A stretch of DNA of 64,000 bases. It comes from Winslowiella toletana (lineage in GTDB: Bacteria > Pseudomonadota > Gammaproteobacteria > Enterobacterales > Enterobacteriaceae). Of the stretch, positions 30,690-45,173 are shown in pieces. The DNA is taken from assembly GCF_017875465.1 (NCBI RefSeq), contig NZ_JAGGMQ010000001.1:2666001-2730000 (forward strand). The letters run 5' to 3'. The notes under the pieces are model-generated. The model saw nothing but the letters and a program-made list of their open reading frames with translations. It had not been told where the DNA came from and ran no database searches. Each line of letters begins with the position of its first letter. Position 1 is the stretch's first letter. The position numbers and the translations under genes are program-made.

Positions 30690-32279
30690 TTAATGGCGGA
30701 AATGGCGCATGTCGGTGAAGATCATCGCGATGCCGTGCTCATTGGCCGCCGCGATCACTTCATCATCACGAATAGAGCCACCCGGTTGGATCACACAGCT
30801 GACGCCAACCGCAGCGGCGGCATCAATACCGTCACGGAACGGGAAGAAAGCATCAGAGGCCATTGCACAGCCTTTCACTTCCAGACCTTCGTCCGCCGCT
30901 TTGATACCGGCGATTTTCGCTGAGTAGACGCGGCTCATCTGACCGGCGCCAATGCCGATAGTCATATTATTCTGCGCATACACGATGGCGTTAGATTTAA
31001 CAAACTTCGCCACTTTCCAGCAGAACAGCGCATCACGCAGCTCCTGCTCAGTTGGCTGGCGCTCGCTGACGACACGCAGCTGGCTGGCGTCAACCATGCC
31101 CAGATCGCGATCCTGCACCAGCAGACCACCATTAACCCGTTTGAAATCGAGGCCTTTCTGACGCTGCTGCCACTGGCCGCAGGTCAGTACGCGCACGTTC
31201 TGTTTGGCAGCGGTGACTTTCAGGGCTGCAGCAGTAGCGGAAGGGGCAATAATCACTTCGACAAACTGGCGGCTGATAATCGCCTGTGCGGTTGCTTCGT
31301 CCAGCTCGCGGTTAAAGGCAATGATGCCGCCAAACGCTGAAGTCGGGTCAGTTTTGTATGCACGCTCGTAAGCATCGAAAATCGAATCGCCAACCGCCAC
31401 ACCACAAGGGTTTGCATGCTTGACGATCACGCAGGCTGCTTCGCTAAACTCTTTGACGCACTCCAGCGCTGCATCGGTATCGGCGATATTGTTATAGGAG
31501 AGCGCTTTGCCCTGCACCTGCTGTGCGGTAGCGACCGAGGCTTCAGTAATCTTCTCTTCTATATAGAAGGCAGCATCCTGATGGCTGTTCTCGCCATAAC
31601 GCATATCCTGCTTCTTAATAAAGTTCAGGTTCAGCGTGCGCGGGAAGCGACCAGCCGGTTCGCTGGCGTCACCGTGGTAAGCCGGCACCATGCTGCCGAA
31701 GTAGTTGGCGATCATGCTGTCATAAGCGGCGGTGTGTTCGAACGCTTTGATAGCGAGATCGAAACGGGTCGCCAGCGTCAGCGAGTTTTCGTTGGCATCC
31801 AGCTCAGCAATAATGGCGCTGTAGTCGCTGCTCTTCACTACGATGGCCACATCTTTATGGTTCTTCGCTGCGGAGCGCACCATGCTCGGGCCACCGATAT
31901 CGATATTCTCTACTGCATCTGCCAGTGAACAACCTTCGCGCGCCACCGTCTCGGCAAACGGATAAAGGTTAACGACCACCATGTCGATTGGCGCGATGTT
32001 ATGTTCCGCCATAATCGCATCATCCTGACCACGGCGACCTAAAATGCCACCATGCACTTTCGGGTGCAGCGTTTTGACGCGTCCATCCATCATTTCAGGG
32101 AAACCAGTGTAATCCGATACTTCGGTTACTGGCAGACCAGCGTCAGCCAGCAGACGTGCAGTACCGCCAGTAGAGAGCAGTTCGACACCGCGGCTGGAGA
32201 GCGCCTGGGCGAATTCGAGGATACCGGCTTTATCAGACACGCTGAGCAGCGCGCGGCGTAGAGGACGAGGTTGTTGCAT
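30690..32279 (-). CDS. purH: Bifunctional AICAR transformylase / IMP cyclohydrolase
   Basis: PurH, 529 residues as in E. coli, carries out the last two steps of IMP synthesis. Residues 1-about 195 are the MGS-like cyclohydrolase domain ([19 protein letters not shown]). The C-terminal half is the AICAR transformylase, with KHANPCGVA and the catalytic-lysine region KSNAIVYA intact. It is first in the purHD operon; a PurR operator lies 151 bp upstream. As in E. coli, the operon lies next to an rRNA operon transcribed divergently from it. Confidence 0.98.
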   Translation of the reverse strand: MQQPRPLRRALLSVSDKAGILEFAQALSSRGVELLSTGGTARLLADAGLPVTEVSDYTGFPEMMDGRVKTLHPKVHGGILGRRGQDDAIMAEHNIAPIDMVVVNLYPFAETVAREGCSLADAVENIDIGGPSMVRSAAKNHKDVAIVVKSSDYSAIIAELDANENSLTLATRFDLAIKAFEHTAAYDSMIANYFGSMVPAYHGDASEPAGRFPRTLNLNFIKKQDMRYGENSHQDAAFYIEEKITEASVATAQQVQGKALSYNNIADTDAALECVKEFSEAACVIVKHANPCGVAVGDSIFDAYERAYKTDPTSAFGGIIAFNRELDEATAQAIISRQFVEVIIAPSATAAALKVTAAKQNVRVLTCGQWQQRQKGLDFKRVNGGLLVQDRDLGMVDASQLRVVSERQPTEQELRDALFCWKVAKFVKSNAIVYAQNNMTIGIGAGQMSRVYSAKIAGIKAADEGLEVKGCAMASDAFFPFRDGIDAAAAVGVSCVIQPGGSIRDDEVIAAANEHGIAMIFTDMRHFRH

Positions 32280-32429
32280 GGTGGTTATATCCCTTGGCTT
32301 TGGTTCGCAGTTACTTTGGGTAATGAAAGAGCGTTACATCAAGCTTAGCTGTTTCTCTTCTCTATATAGAAAGAAGATAAGTTTCAGGTAACGCCCCAAA
32401 AGGGGGGCCGAACGTCGCGTCGCATTGTA

Positions 32430-32445
32430 GCGAAAACGTTTGCGT
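32430..32445 (-). promoter_or_regulatory. PurR operator of purHD
   Basis: On the minus strand the 16-mer reads ACGCAAACGTTTTCGC, agreeing with the PurR consensus ACGCAAACGTTTTCNT except at the last base. It lies in the purH upstream region and implies repression by PurR with hypoxanthine or guanine. Confidence 0.9.
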
Positions 32446-32562
32446 GATGCTCGTCAAAATTGTCCGTTGCGGAACAATGTGGATAACTTTGTGCATAACT
32501 GCGTATAAGGCGGCCTTTTGCTGTGGATTGCAGCGAACAGTCAATTTATCGCAAATTAGGTG

Positions 32563-32590
32563 TTGCGGCCTGCGCGGAACTCCCTATAAT
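32563..32590 (+). promoter_or_regulatory. rRNA operon promoter P1
   Basis: TTGCGG (32563-32568), a 16-bp spacer and TATAAT (32585-32590), followed by GCGCAACCACTG. Spacer length and discriminator match the rrn P1 promoters of E. coli. The AT-rich stretch upstream (about 32530-32560) may be an UP element; Fis sites were not assigned. Confidence 0.88.
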
Positions 32591-32697
32591 GCGCAACCAC
32601 TGAGACGGAACAACGGCTTACACAGCGGCGGCTCAGGAGGTTCGGGAAGCGAGTTAATCGGTTCTGAACCGCCGGAGAAAAACTTCTGAAAACGGGG

Positions 32698-32725
32698 TTG
32701 ACTCTGAGGGAGGAAAGCGTAATAT
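32698..32725 (+). promoter_or_regulatory. rRNA operon promoter P2
   Basis: TTGACT (32698-32703), a 16-bp spacer and TAATAT (32720-32725), about 113 bp after P1, as in E. coli rrn operons. Confidence 0.85.
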
Positions 32726-32764
32726 ACGCCACCTCGCAGCAGCAGACGAAGTCGCTGATTGCAC

Positions 32765-32778
32765 TGCTCTTTAACAAT
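32765..32778 (+). promoter_or_regulatory. rrn leader boxA antitermination site
   Basis: TGCTCTTTAACAAT is the canonical boxA recognised by NusB-NusE in the rRNA antitermination complex. A second boxA (TGCTCTTTAAAAAT, 34695-34708) precedes the 23S gene. Confidence 0.92.
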
Positions 32779-32921
32779 TTATCAGACAATCTGTGTGGGC
32801 ACTCGCAGGGTTGATATCGCAAACCATCCCCGGATGGAAAAAATTTGAAATATCAAGTCTCAAGAGTGACTACTATATTCATTACGAATAACAGTTTTAA
32901 TTCTTTGAGCATCAAGCTTTT

Positions 32922-34464
<1,543 letters not shown>

Positions 34465-34534
34465 CCTATGTGAAGATACTCCGCGCAGTGCCCACACAGA
34501 TTGTCTGATGAAAGTAACGAGCAACAGTAACAGA

Positions 34535-34610
34535 GTCCCCATCGTCTAGAGGCCCAGGACACTGCCCTTTCACGGCTGTAACAGGGGTTCGAATCCCCTT
34601 GGGGACGCCA
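34535..34610 (+). tRNA. gltT: tRNA-Glu (anticodon TTC)
   Basis: A 76-nt tRNA with encoded CCA in the 16S-23S spacer. The anticodon stem-loop is CCGTG-type with CCCTTTCACGG, giving anticodon TTC, and the acceptor GTCCCC pairs with GGGGAC. A single Glu tRNA in this spacer is the arrangement of E. coli rrnB, C, E and G; rrnE occupies the same purH-metA interval. Confidence 0.96.
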
Positions 34611-34835
34611 TACTCTGATAACGATGTGAAAGACGTTATCAACCCAGTATCTCAAAACTGATTAGGCCGCAAGGCGAGTCACGTTTGAGATATTTGCTCT
34701 TTAAAAATCCGGAACAAGCTGAAAATTGAAACGATATGTCGTCTCATTTCTCCGTAATAAGAAATGAAGCACGATATATTCGAGTCTCTCAAATGCTTGC
34801 AGCCCCGAGGGTCGAAAGACACTTCCGGGTTGTGA

Positions 34836-37743
<2,908 letters not shown>

Positions 37744-37823
37744 ACAACACCAGAAGTGTTTTGGTGAGCGTTGAGAGAGACGCGACAGTATTCAGCTTGT
37801 TCACCGGAATTAAGTCCGAAGGA

Positions 37824-37924
37824 TTTTGCGCTGTGACAAGGCGGCAACTGAGACGGCATGAAGGAGCATACAGAAGTATGTGACTGAGTGACGCGAAGGC
37901 AGCCAACGCGGTCAGAGCGTAAAA
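37824..37924. repeat. ERIC-like palindromic element in the 23S-5S spacer
   Basis: The spacer is about 206 bp, roughly twice the E. coli length, and contains an ERIC-type imperfect palindrome. The blocks AAGGCGGCAA, GGAGCATAC, TATGTGACTG and GCAGCCAACGC match ERIC in order and spacing, and match the ERIC copy at 62821-62934 read in reverse. The outer arms TTTTGCGCTGTGAC and GTCAGAGCGTAAAA pair over 12 of 14 positions, so the RNA would fold into one long hairpin inside the rRNA precursor. Confidence 0.75.
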
Positions 37925-37949
37925 GACACAGGACAGAGCACAAAGAATT

Positions 37950-38069
37950 TGCCTGGCGGCTTTAGCGCGGTGGTCCCACCTGACCCCATGCCGAACTCAG
38001 AAGTGAAACGCCGTAGCGCCGATGGTAGTGTGGGGTCTCCCCATGCGAGAGTAGGGAACTGCCAGGCAT
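37950..38069 (+). rRNA. rrf: 5S ribosomal RNA
   Basis: Exactly 120 nt from TGCCTGGCGGC to the pairing end GCCAGGCAT, with the central CCGAACTCAGAAGTGAAA block. It is last in the operon, followed by a strong terminator. Confidence 0.98.
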
Positions 38070-38082
38070 CAAATAAAGCGAT

Positions 38083-38112
38083 AACCCTTATGCGAAAGCA
38101 TAAGGGTTTTTT
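38083..38112 (+). terminator. Rho-independent terminator of the rRNA operon
   Basis: An 11-bp stem (AACCCTTATGC with GCATAAGGGTT) closed by a GAAA tetraloop and followed by a T run, 14 nt after 5S. Confidence 0.95.
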
Positions 38113-38213
38113 GCGTTTGGGACTTTTTCAGCAATGCTTTGCCGTTAAGGTGAAACATTTTCAACTATTGGATGATCTCTCGACTTTTGTACGGCAAAAG
38201 GCTATCTTCAGGC

Positions 38214-38245
38214 ATCTGGATGTCTAAACGTATAAACGTATGAAT
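38214..38245 (+). promoter_or_regulatory. Tandem met boxes (MetJ operator) of metA
   Basis: Four contiguous 8-mers (ATCTGGAT, GTCTAAAC, GTATAAAC, GTATGAAT) resemble degenerate copies of the MetJ box AGACGTCT and match the E. coli metA operator closely. Repression by MetJ with S-adenosylmethionine is inferred. Confidence 0.8.
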
Positions 38246-38259
38246 GAGGAAAACAGGTT

Positions 38260-39189
38260 ATGCCAATCAGGGTACCCGATGAACTACCAGCAGTGAATTT
38301 CCTGCGCAACGAGAACGTCTTTGTGATGGCCTCGTCACGCGCAAGTGTTCAGGAAATCCGTCCGTTAAAGGTGCTGGTATTAAATCTGATGCCAAAAAAG
38401 ATTGAGACTGAGAACCAGTTTTTGCGCCTGCTCTCCAATTCGCCGCTGCAAATCGATATTCAGTTACTGCGTATCGACGCGCGTGAATCACGTAATACAC
38501 CGAGCGAGCACCTCAACAATTTCTACTGCAATTTTGAAGATATCCAGCACGATAATTTTGATGGATTGATCGTCACTGGCGCGCCTTTAGGTCTGGTGGA
38601 TTTTAACGATGTTGCCTACTGGCCGCAGATCCAGCGCGTGCTGCACTGGGCGAAAGAGCATGTCACCTCGACACTATTTGTCTGTTGGGCGGTGCAGGCG
38701 GCGTTAAATATCCTGTATGGCATTCCGAAACAGACGCGACAAAGCAAACTTTCTGGCGTGTATGAGCACCAAACCCTGCATCCACACGCGCTGCTTACGC
38801 GCGGCTTTGATGATAACTTCCTCGCTCCGCATTCACGCTATGCCGATTTCCCCAGCCAGTTATTGCGCGACTACACCGATCTGGAGATCTTCGCCGAATC
38901 AGAGCAGACCGGCGCATACCTGTTTGCCAGTAAAGATAAGCGGCTGGCGTTTGTCACCGGTCACCCTGAGTATGATGCCCTGACACTGTCGGGTGAATAT
39001 CATCGTGATTACGAAGCCGGATTACAGCCTGACGTGCCATTTAATTATTTCCCGCAGGACAATCCCGAGCTGCCACCGCGTGCCACCTGGCGTAGCCACG
39101 GCAATCTGCTGTTTACCAACTGGCTGAACTATTACGTCTACCAGATCACACCGTTTGATCTGCGCCATATGAATCCAACGCTGGAATAA
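38260..39189 (+). CDS. metA: Homoserine O-succinyltransferase
   Basis: MetA, 309 residues as in E. coli, acylates homoserine to commit it to methionine synthesis. The class-I-glutaminase-like catalytic cysteine is C142 in [18 protein letters not shown]. The later His-Glu pair is in [10 protein letters not shown] (H235, E237 equivalents). The enterobacterial enzyme uses succinyl-CoA. It is thermolabile and degraded by proteases in E. coli, a property not visible here. Tandem met boxes lie just upstream, and the ribosome site is GAGGAAA. It stands alone between the rRNA operon and aceB, as in E. coli. Confidence 0.97.
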   Translation: MPIRVPDELPAVNFLRNENVFVMASSRASVQEIRPLKVLVLNLMPKKIETENQFLRLLSNSPLQIDIQLLRIDARESRNTPSEHLNNFYCNFEDIQHDNFDGLIVTGAPLGLVDFNDVAYWPQIQRVLHWAKEHVTSTLFVCWAVQAALNILYGIPKQTRQSKLSGVYEHQTLHPHALLTRGFDDNFLAPHSRYADFPSQLLRDYTDLEIFAESEQTGAYLFASKDKRLAFVTGHPEYDALTLSGEYHRDYEAGLQPDVPFNYFPQDNPELPPRATWRSHGNLLFTNWLNYYVYQITPFDLRHMNPTLE

Positions 39190-39324
39190 TCTGCTGTGGC
39201 GGGTTGAATGCTTTTTGACCCGCCGATCACTTCTGCCTGTCCCATCTCTCTGCTGAAAACCTCTTCCTTTCGCTTATCAATTTTATTGCATTAATTTTCA
39301 ATCTCTTAATTCGCTTTCATTATT

Positions 39325-39355
39325 AAAATGGAAATAGTTTTTGATTTTGAATTTT
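39325..39355 (+). promoter_or_regulatory. IclR operator upstream of aceBAK
   Basis: AAAATGGAAATAGTTTTTGA followed by TTTTGAATTTT is nearly identical to the IclR-binding site of the E. coli aceBAK promoter. It lies in the 257-bp metA-aceB gap, about 90 bp before aceB. The rest of that gap is AT-rich with no gene. Confidence 0.8.
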
Positions 39356-39446
39356 TTCTGATTATGCTTTGATCTTGTAGCTTATAAAAACAGCAGCAGG
39401 CAGATCAGACGATCGATCGTGCAGGATCAAACGGGAGAGGGCGAAC

Positions 39447-41045
39447 ATGACACAACATGTAATCACTACTGAGCTGGCATTCAGTCAGCCCTTTGGCAGT
39501 GCGGAACAGCAGGTTTTAACCGATGGCGCGGTTGATTTTCTTGGTGAGCTGGTGACGCGCTTTACGCCACGTCGCAACGGGCTACTGGCTGAACGTACGC
39601 TGGTACAGCGCAAAATTGATAATGGCGAGCTGCCTGATTTTATTTCGGAAACCACTTCCATTAAAAGTGCGGGCTGGAAGATCCGTGGTATTCCGACGGA
39701 TTTACAGGATCGTCGGGTAGAGATCACCGGCCCGGTAGAACGCAAAATGGTGATCAACGCCCTGAATGCCAATGTGAATGTGTTTATGGCGGACTTTGAA
39801 GACTCACTGACGCCTTCATGGCAGAAAGTGATCGACGGGCAGATCAACCTGCGTGATGCGATCAGAGGCACTATCAGCTACAGCAATGAAGCGGGCAAAA
39901 TCTACCAGCTCAAACCCGATCCTGCGGTGCTGATTTGCCGGGTGCGCGGACTGCATCTGCCGGAAAAGCATGTGTTATGGCGTGGTGAAGCGATTCCCGG
40001 CAGCCTGTTTGATTTCGCGCTCTACTTTTTCCACAACTATCAGGCGCTGCTGGCCAAAGGCAGTGGTCCCTATTTCTATTTGCCAAAAACCCAGTCTTTT
40101 CAGGAAGCGGCCTGGTGGAGTGAGGTATTCAGCTATGCCGAAGATCGTTTCGATCTGCCGCGCGGCACGATTAAAGCGACGCTGCTGATTGAAACCCTGC
40201 CGGCAGTATTTCAGATGGACGAGATCCTGTATCACCTGCGTGAACATATTGTCGGACTTAACTGCGGCCGCTGGGATTACATCTTCAGCTATATCAAAAC
40301 GCTGAAGAATCATGCCGATCGTGTCTTACCCGATCGCCAGTCAGTCACCATGGAGCAGGGTTTTCTCGATGCGTATTCGCGGCTGTTGATTAAAACCTGC
40401 CACCGTCGCGGCGCTTTTGCCATGGGCGGTATGGCGGCATTTATTCCCAGTAAAGAGCCTGAACGCAACGAATGGGTGCTGAATAAAGTGCGCGCCGATA
40501 AACAGCGTGAAGCAGTCAATGGCCATGATGGCACCTGGATTGCGCATCCGGGGCTGGCCGACGCGGTAATGGCGGTATTTGACCAGGCGCTGGGTGACAA
40601 AGCGAACCAGCTGGATGTACTGCGTGAAAACGATGCGCCGATCAGCGCGCAACAGTTACTGGAACCCTGCGAAGGTGAACGCACTGAAGCGGGGATGCGC
40701 GCCAATATTCGGGTCGCAGTGCAGTATATCGAAGCCTGGATTTCCGGTAATGGCTGCGTGCCGATCTATGGACTGATGGAGGATGCGGCGACCGCTGAGA
40801 TCTCGCGAACTTCAATCTGGCAGTGGATTCGCCATCAGAAAACCCTGACCAACGGTGAGACAGTGACCCGCGCGCTGTTCAGCCAGATGCTGGCGGAAGA
40901 GATGCGGGTGATTCAGGAAGAGCTGGGGGACCAGCGTTTTTGTCAGGGACGATTTGATGACGCCGCGCGTCTGATGGAGCGCATCACGACTGAAGCTGAA
41001 CTGGTGGAGTTTCTTACGCTGCCAGGTTACCGCCTGATCCCTTAA
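39447..41045 (+). CDS. aceB: Malate synthase A
   Basis: AceB, 532 residues (E. coli 533), condenses glyoxylate and acetyl-CoA to malate in the glyoxylate shunt. The core [28 protein letters not shown] (magnesium-binding acidic patch) and [13 protein letters not shown] are intact, and [15 protein letters not shown] supplies the late catalytic region. The strong GGGAGAGGG ribosome site lies before the ATG. It is the first gene of aceBAK, with aceA 32 nt downstream, and is controlled by the IclR operator upstream. Confidence 0.98.
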   Translation: MTQHVITTELAFSQPFGSAEQQVLTDGAVDFLGELVTRFTPRRNGLLAERTLVQRKIDNGELPDFISETTSIKSAGWKIRGIPTDLQDRRVEITGPVERKMVINALNANVNVFMADFEDSLTPSWQKVIDGQINLRDAIRGTISYSNEAGKIYQLKPDPAVLICRVRGLHLPEKHVLWRGEAIPGSLFDFALYFFHNYQALLAKGSGPYFYLPKTQSFQEAAWWSEVFSYAEDRFDLPRGTIKATLLIETLPAVFQMDEILYHLREHIVGLNCGRWDYIFSYIKTLKNHADRVLPDRQSVTMEQGFLDAYSRLLIKTCHRRGAFAMGGMAAFIPSKEPERNEWVLNKVRADKQREAVNGHDGTWIAHPGLADAVMAVFDQALGDKANQLDVLRENDAPISAQQLLEPCEGERTEAGMRANIRVAVQYIEAWISGNGCVPIYGLMEDAATAEISRTSIWQWIRHQKTLTNGETVTRALFSQMLAEEMRVIQEELGDQRFCQGRFDDAARLMERITTEAELVEFLTLPGYRLIP

Positions 41046-41077
41046 GCCTTATTCCCGACAACCACGGAGTATCCGCT

Positions 41078-42388
41078 ATGACCTCACGTACCCAACAGAT
41101 TGAGAAAACAGAACAAAGCTGGCGCAATGCACGCTGGGAAGGCATTACCCGCCCTTACAGCGCGGCGGAAGTGGTGAAACTGCGTGGTTCCGTCAATCCG
41201 GCCTGTACGCTGGCGCAGCAGGGAGCGGAAAAACTGTGGGCGCTGCTGAACGGCGGCGCGAAGAAGGGTTATATCAACAGTCTGGGTGCGCTGACCGGCG
41301 GTCAGGCGTTGCAGCAGGCGAAAGCGGGTATTGAAGCGATTTATCTCTCTGGCTGGCAGGTGGCGGCCGATGCCAATCTGGCGGCCAGCATGTATCCCGA
41401 TCAGTCGCTCTATCCGGCGAACTCGGTGCCAGCGGTGGTGGAGCGGATTAATAACAGTTTTCAGCGTGCTGATCAGATTCAGTGGTCCGGCAATATTGAA
41501 CCGGGCGATGCGCGCTATACCGACTACTTTTTGCCGATTGTCGCCGATGCGGAGGCGGGCTTCGGCGGCGTGCTGAATGCCTTTGAACTGATGAAGTCGA
41601 TGATTAGCGCCGGTGCGGCGGGTGTGCATTTTGAAGACCAGCTGGCCTCGGTGAAAAAATGCGGCCATATGGGCGGCAAGGTGCTGGTGCCGACGCAGGA
41701 GGCGATTCAGAAGCTGGTTGCCGCGCGTTTAGCGGCGGACGTTATGGATGTACCGACGGTGCTGATCGCCCGTACCGATGCCGATGCCGCCGATCTGATC
41801 ACTTCCGATTGCGATGAATATGACCGGGAGTTTATTACCGGTGAGCGCACGCCGGAAGGTTTCTTCCGTACCCGCGCCGGGATTGATCAGGCGATCAGCC
41901 GCGGACTGGCCTATGCGCCTTATGCCGATATGCTGTGGTGCGAAACCTCGACGCCGGATCTGGCGCAGGCGCAGCGCTTTGCCGATGCCATTCATGCGCG
42001 TTTTCCGGGCAAGCTGCTGGCCTATAACTGCTCGCCGTCGTTTAACTGGAAGAAAAACCTCGATGACCGCACCATCGCGCGCTTCCAGCAGGCGCTGGCG
42101 GAGATGGGCTACAAATATCAGTTTATTACCCTCGCGGGCATCCACAGCATGTGGTTCAACATGTTCGATCTGGCGCAGGCTTACGCGCAGGGAGAAGGGA
42201 TGCGGCACTACGTCGAGAAAGTGCAGCAGCCGGAGTTTGCCGCCATCAGGCAGGGTTACAGCTTTTCGTCACATCAGCAGGAAGTGGGAACCGGCTATTT
42301 CGATAACGTCACCACCATTATTCAGGGTGGCGCGTCATCGGTTACCGCGTTAACCGGTTCGACTGAAGAGCAGCAATTCGATCATTAA
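41078..42388 (+). CDS. aceA: Isocitrate lyase
   Basis: AceA, 436 residues (E. coli 434), cleaves isocitrate to succinate and glyoxylate, letting the cell grow on acetate or fatty acids. The catalytic loop KKCGHMGGK lies at residues 193-201 with C195 as the active cysteine. The magnesium-binding [10 protein letters not shown] and the lid-closing NCSPSFNW motifs are present. It follows aceB by 32 nt, and aceK starts only 29 nt after its stop, a spacer much shorter than the E. coli one. Confidence 0.98.
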   Translation: MTSRTQQIEKTEQSWRNARWEGITRPYSAAEVVKLRGSVNPACTLAQQGAEKLWALLNGGAKKGYINSLGALTGGQALQQAKAGIEAIYLSGWQVAADANLAASMYPDQSLYPANSVPAVVERINNSFQRADQIQWSGNIEPGDARYTDYFLPIVADAEAGFGGVLNAFELMKSMISAGAAGVHFEDQLASVKKCGHMGGKVLVPTQEAIQKLVAARLAADVMDVPTVLIARTDADAADLITSDCDEYDREFITGERTPEGFFRTRAGIDQAISRGLAYAPYADMLWCETSTPDLAQAQRFADAIHARFPGKLLAYNCSPSFNWKKNLDDRTIARFQQALAEMGYKYQFITLAGIHSMWFNMFDLAQAYAQGEGMRHYVEKVQQPEFAAIRQGYSFSSHQQEVGTGYFDNVTTIIQGGASSVTALTGSTEEQQFDH

Positions 42389-42417
42389 TCATTTGTCGCC
42401 TGGCGGGAGGACGCGCT

Positions 42418-44169
42418 ATGTCAGCAAGCGAAAAACTGATTGCGCAAACCATTCTGCAGGGGTTTGACGCGCAATATGGGCGCTTCCTCGAGATCACCGC
42501 TGGCGCTCAGCAGCGTTTCGAACAGGCCGACTGGCTGGCGGTGCAGCAGGCGATGAAAGCGCGTATCCATCTCTACGACCACCATGTCGGGCTGGTCGTA
42601 GAGCAACTGCGCTGTATCGGTCTGCCATATGACGCGGATTTTCTGACGCGCATCAAGGTTATCTACACCGATTTATTACCTGACTATCCGCGCTTTGAAA
42701 TTGCCGAAAGCTTTTTTAATTCGGTCTACTGCCGCCTGTTTGATCATCAGGCGCTGACGCCAGAGCGGTTGTTTATCTTCAGCTCACAGCCTGAGCGCCG
42801 TTTTCGCACCATACCTCGCCCGCTGGCAAAAGCTTTTAGCGCACAGCAAGGGTGGCAACCGCTGTTGCAGCAAATGCTGGGCGATTTGCCTTTGCGTCTG
42901 CCGTGGCAGGATTTGCGCCGCGATATCGGTTATATCATTGCCCATCTGCAACAGAATTTTGCCGCCACGGAGCTGCAACAGGCGACATTAAAAGTGGCGA
43001 ATGAGCTGTTTTATCGCAATAAGGCGGCGTGGTTAGTGGCAAAACTCTGTCTGCCATCCGGGGTATACGCTTTTTTACTGCCGGTTCACCGCAGCGATGC
43101 CGGTGAGTTATGGATCGATACCTGTTTAACCCGTAAACGTGAAGCCAGCATCGTCTTCGGCTTCGCCCGCTCCTACTTTATGGTGTATGCGCCACAGCCT
43201 GCCGCGCTGGTTGAATGGTTACGCGAGATCCTGCCCGGCAAAACCACCGCTGAACTCTATATGGCGATTGGTTGCCAGAAGCATGGTAAAACCGAAAGCT
43301 ACCGTGAATATCTGCACTATACAGCCAGCACTAACGATCAATTTGTCGTGGCGCCCGGTATACGCGGGCTGGTGATGCTGGTCTTTACTCTGCCAGGTTT
43401 TGACCGGGTATTTAAGGTAATTAAAGACCGCTTTGCGCCGCAGAAAGAGGTGACGCCAGAGCGCGTGCGGCAGTGCTACCAGCTGGTGAAAGAGCATGAT
43501 CGTGTGGGACGGATGGCGGATACCCAGGAGTTTGAAAATTTTGCCATTGAAAGGTCGCGCATTAGCGCCGAATTACTGGCGGAACTGCAGCGTGAAGTGG
43601 CAGAAAAGCTGGAAATTCGTGGCGAGATGCTGATTATCCGGCACCTCTATCTGGAGCGGCGCATGACGCCACTGAATATCTGGCTGGAGCAGGCGACAGA
43701 CCAGCAGCGCCACGATGCGATTGAAGAGTATGGCAATGCAGTAAAGCAGCTGGCGGCGGCGAATATTTTCCCGGGCGATATGCTGTATAAAAATTTTGGC
43801 GTCACGCGCCATGGCCGCGTGGTGTTTTATGACTACGATGAAATCAGCTATATGACCGAGGTCAATTTCCGCGATATTCCGCCGCCGCGTTATGCGGAAG
43901 ATGAACTCAGCTCTGAACCCTGGTATAGCGTGGCGCCCGAGGATGTTTTCCCGGAAGAGTTTCGTCACTATTTGTGTTGCGATCCGGCTATCGCCGCGCT
44001 ATTTGAGCAGATGCATAGCGAGCTGTTCCGCGCCGATTACTGGCGCGGGCTGCAACAACGCATTCGCGATGGTTATATTGAAGATGTATATGCCTATCGA
44101 CGGCGGCAGCGATTTAGTCAGCGAGATATGGCGGCTGTCATTAATGATGTCCGCCATATTCACGGGTAA
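42418..44169 (+). CDS. aceK: Isocitrate dehydrogenase kinase/phosphatase
   Basis: AceK, 583 residues (E. coli 578), phosphorylates and dephosphorylates isocitrate dehydrogenase to steer carbon into the glyoxylate shunt. The ATP-binding region reads [27 protein letters not shown] in pieces, with the kinase-fold FYDYDEI (metal-binding Asp) near residue 475. The regulatory N-terminal half is also conserved. It is the last gene of aceBAK. Its final 29 nt overlap the 3' end of iclR on the other strand, so the two genes share a terminus with no room for a separate terminator. Confidence 0.97.
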   Translation: MSASEKLIAQTILQGFDAQYGRFLEITAGAQQRFEQADWLAVQQAMKARIHLYDHHVGLVVEQLRCIGLPYDADFLTRIKVIYTDLLPDYPRFEIAESFFNSVYCRLFDHQALTPERLFIFSSQPERRFRTIPRPLAKAFSAQQGWQPLLQQMLGDLPLRLPWQDLRRDIGYIIAHLQQNFAATELQQATLKVANELFYRNKAAWLVAKLCLPSGVYAFLLPVHRSDAGELWIDTCLTRKREASIVFGFARSYFMVYAPQPAALVEWLREILPGKTTAELYMAIGCQKHGKTESYREYLHYTASTNDQFVVAPGIRGLVMLVFTLPGFDRVFKVIKDRFAPQKEVTPERVRQCYQLVKEHDRVGRMADTQEFENFAIERSRISAELLAELQREVAEKLEIRGEMLIIRHLYLERRMTPLNIWLEQATDQQRHDAIEEYGNAVKQLAAANIFPGDMLYKNFGVTRHGRVVFYDYDEISYMTEVNFRDIPPPRYAEDELSSEPWYSVAPEDVFPEEFRHYLCCDPAIAALFEQMHSELFRADYWRGLQQRIRDGYIEDVYAYRRRQRFSQRDMAAVINDVRHIHG

Positions 44170-44974
44170 TCTCTTTCGCCGCTTTAATTACCAGCGCGCC
44201 GATTTCGGTTACGCGGTCGTCGGTAATGCGTGATATCGGGCCGGAGATGGAGATGGCGGCAAAGGGTTCGCCATGCTCATCATAGATGCAGGCGGCGACG
44301 CAGCGCAGACCCAGCGCATGTTCCTCATCATCAAAGGCATAACCGGTTTTACGCACCAGCGCCAGATTCTCCTTCAGGCTGTGCGGCGACATCAGCGTAT
44401 GCGGCGTGTAGTGATACAACCCTTTACGGTGCAGCAGTTCAGTCACCTGCGGTTCGCTCAGATTAGCGAGAAACGCTTTGCCCGCGCCGGAGGCATGCAT
44501 CGGCAACTTACCGCCAATTGGCGCCGACATGCGCATCAGCTGAGTACACTGCACCTGGTCGATAATCACCGCCTGATGGTCGCTTAGATCCAGCACCGCC
44601 AGATTGACGGTTTCGCCGGATGACTCCATCAGACTGCGCAGCATCGGATGCACCATCGCCAGCAGATTACGGCTCTGCAGAAAACTGCTGCCGACCACAA
44701 AGGCATGCGCACCGATGGTCCAGTAACCTAAGTCGCCGACCTGGCGGACAAACCCCAGCTGCTGCATGGTGGTCAGCAGACGGTGAGTGGTGGAGTTGGG
44801 CAGGCCTGATTGCTGAGCCAGTTCGGTTAACGCCACACTGCCGTGGGATTCCGCAATCGCTTCCAGCAGTTTCAGGCCGCGCGTCAGGGACTGAACCTGT
44901 CCGGTGGGCTGGGCTGTCGGGACGGCGGCGCTGCGCGGTTTTTTACCACGTTTAGTGGGAACGGGCGTGGCCAT
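44141..44974 (-). CDS. iclR: Acetate operon repressor IclR
   Basis: IclR, 277 residues (E. coli 274), represses aceBAK. The N-terminal winged helix ([41 protein letters not shown] in pieces, about residues 27-90) is followed by the effector domain that binds glyoxylate and pyruvate ([32 protein letters not shown]). The Lys/Arg/Pro-rich first 25 residues are a flexible tail. A TGGAAATCATTTTCG operator lies 26 bp upstream of its start, consistent with autorepression. The 3' end overlaps aceK by 29 nt. Confidence 0.96.
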   Translation of the reverse strand: MATPVPTKRGKKPRSAAVPTAQPTGQVQSLTRGLKLLEAIAESHGSVALTELAQQSGLPNSTTHRLLTTMQQLGFVRQVGDLGYWTIGAHAFVVGSSFLQSRNLLAMVHPMLRSLMESSGETVNLAVLDLSDHQAVIIDQVQCTQLMRMSAPIGGKLPMHASGAGKAFLANLSEPQVTELLHRKGLYHYTPHTLMSPHSLKENLALVRKTGYAFDDEEHALGLRCVAACIYDEHGEPFAAISISGPISRITDDRVTEIGALVIKAAKEITREYGGHH

Positions 44975-45000
44975 ATCAGACTCGCTTATTTTTCAGAATG

Positions 45001-45015
45001 TGGAAATCATTTTCG
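45001..45015 (-). promoter_or_regulatory. IclR autoregulatory operator
   Basis: TGGAAATCATTTTCG matches the palindromic IclR consensus TGGAAATNATTTCCA at 13 of 15 positions and sits between iclR and metH, in the iclR promoter region. Confidence 0.7.
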
Positions 45016-45173
45016 TTTTATTGACTAATATTGCAACACACAGCGTTCTGGTCGGATCAGTCAGGGCGTTCAACTGAAAATGTCTCATCCGCCGTCGCTT
45101 TTACCGGTACAAAAGTTGTGCCAGTATGTCCTGCTGGTATTTCAGCCAGCGAGAAGACGGTGAAGAGGCGAGT

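Noticed and set aside
45074..45086. TGAAAATGTCTCA as a MetR site upstream of metH
   Set aside because: One half-site deviates from TGAA-N5-TTCA and no second site supports it; too weak to list.
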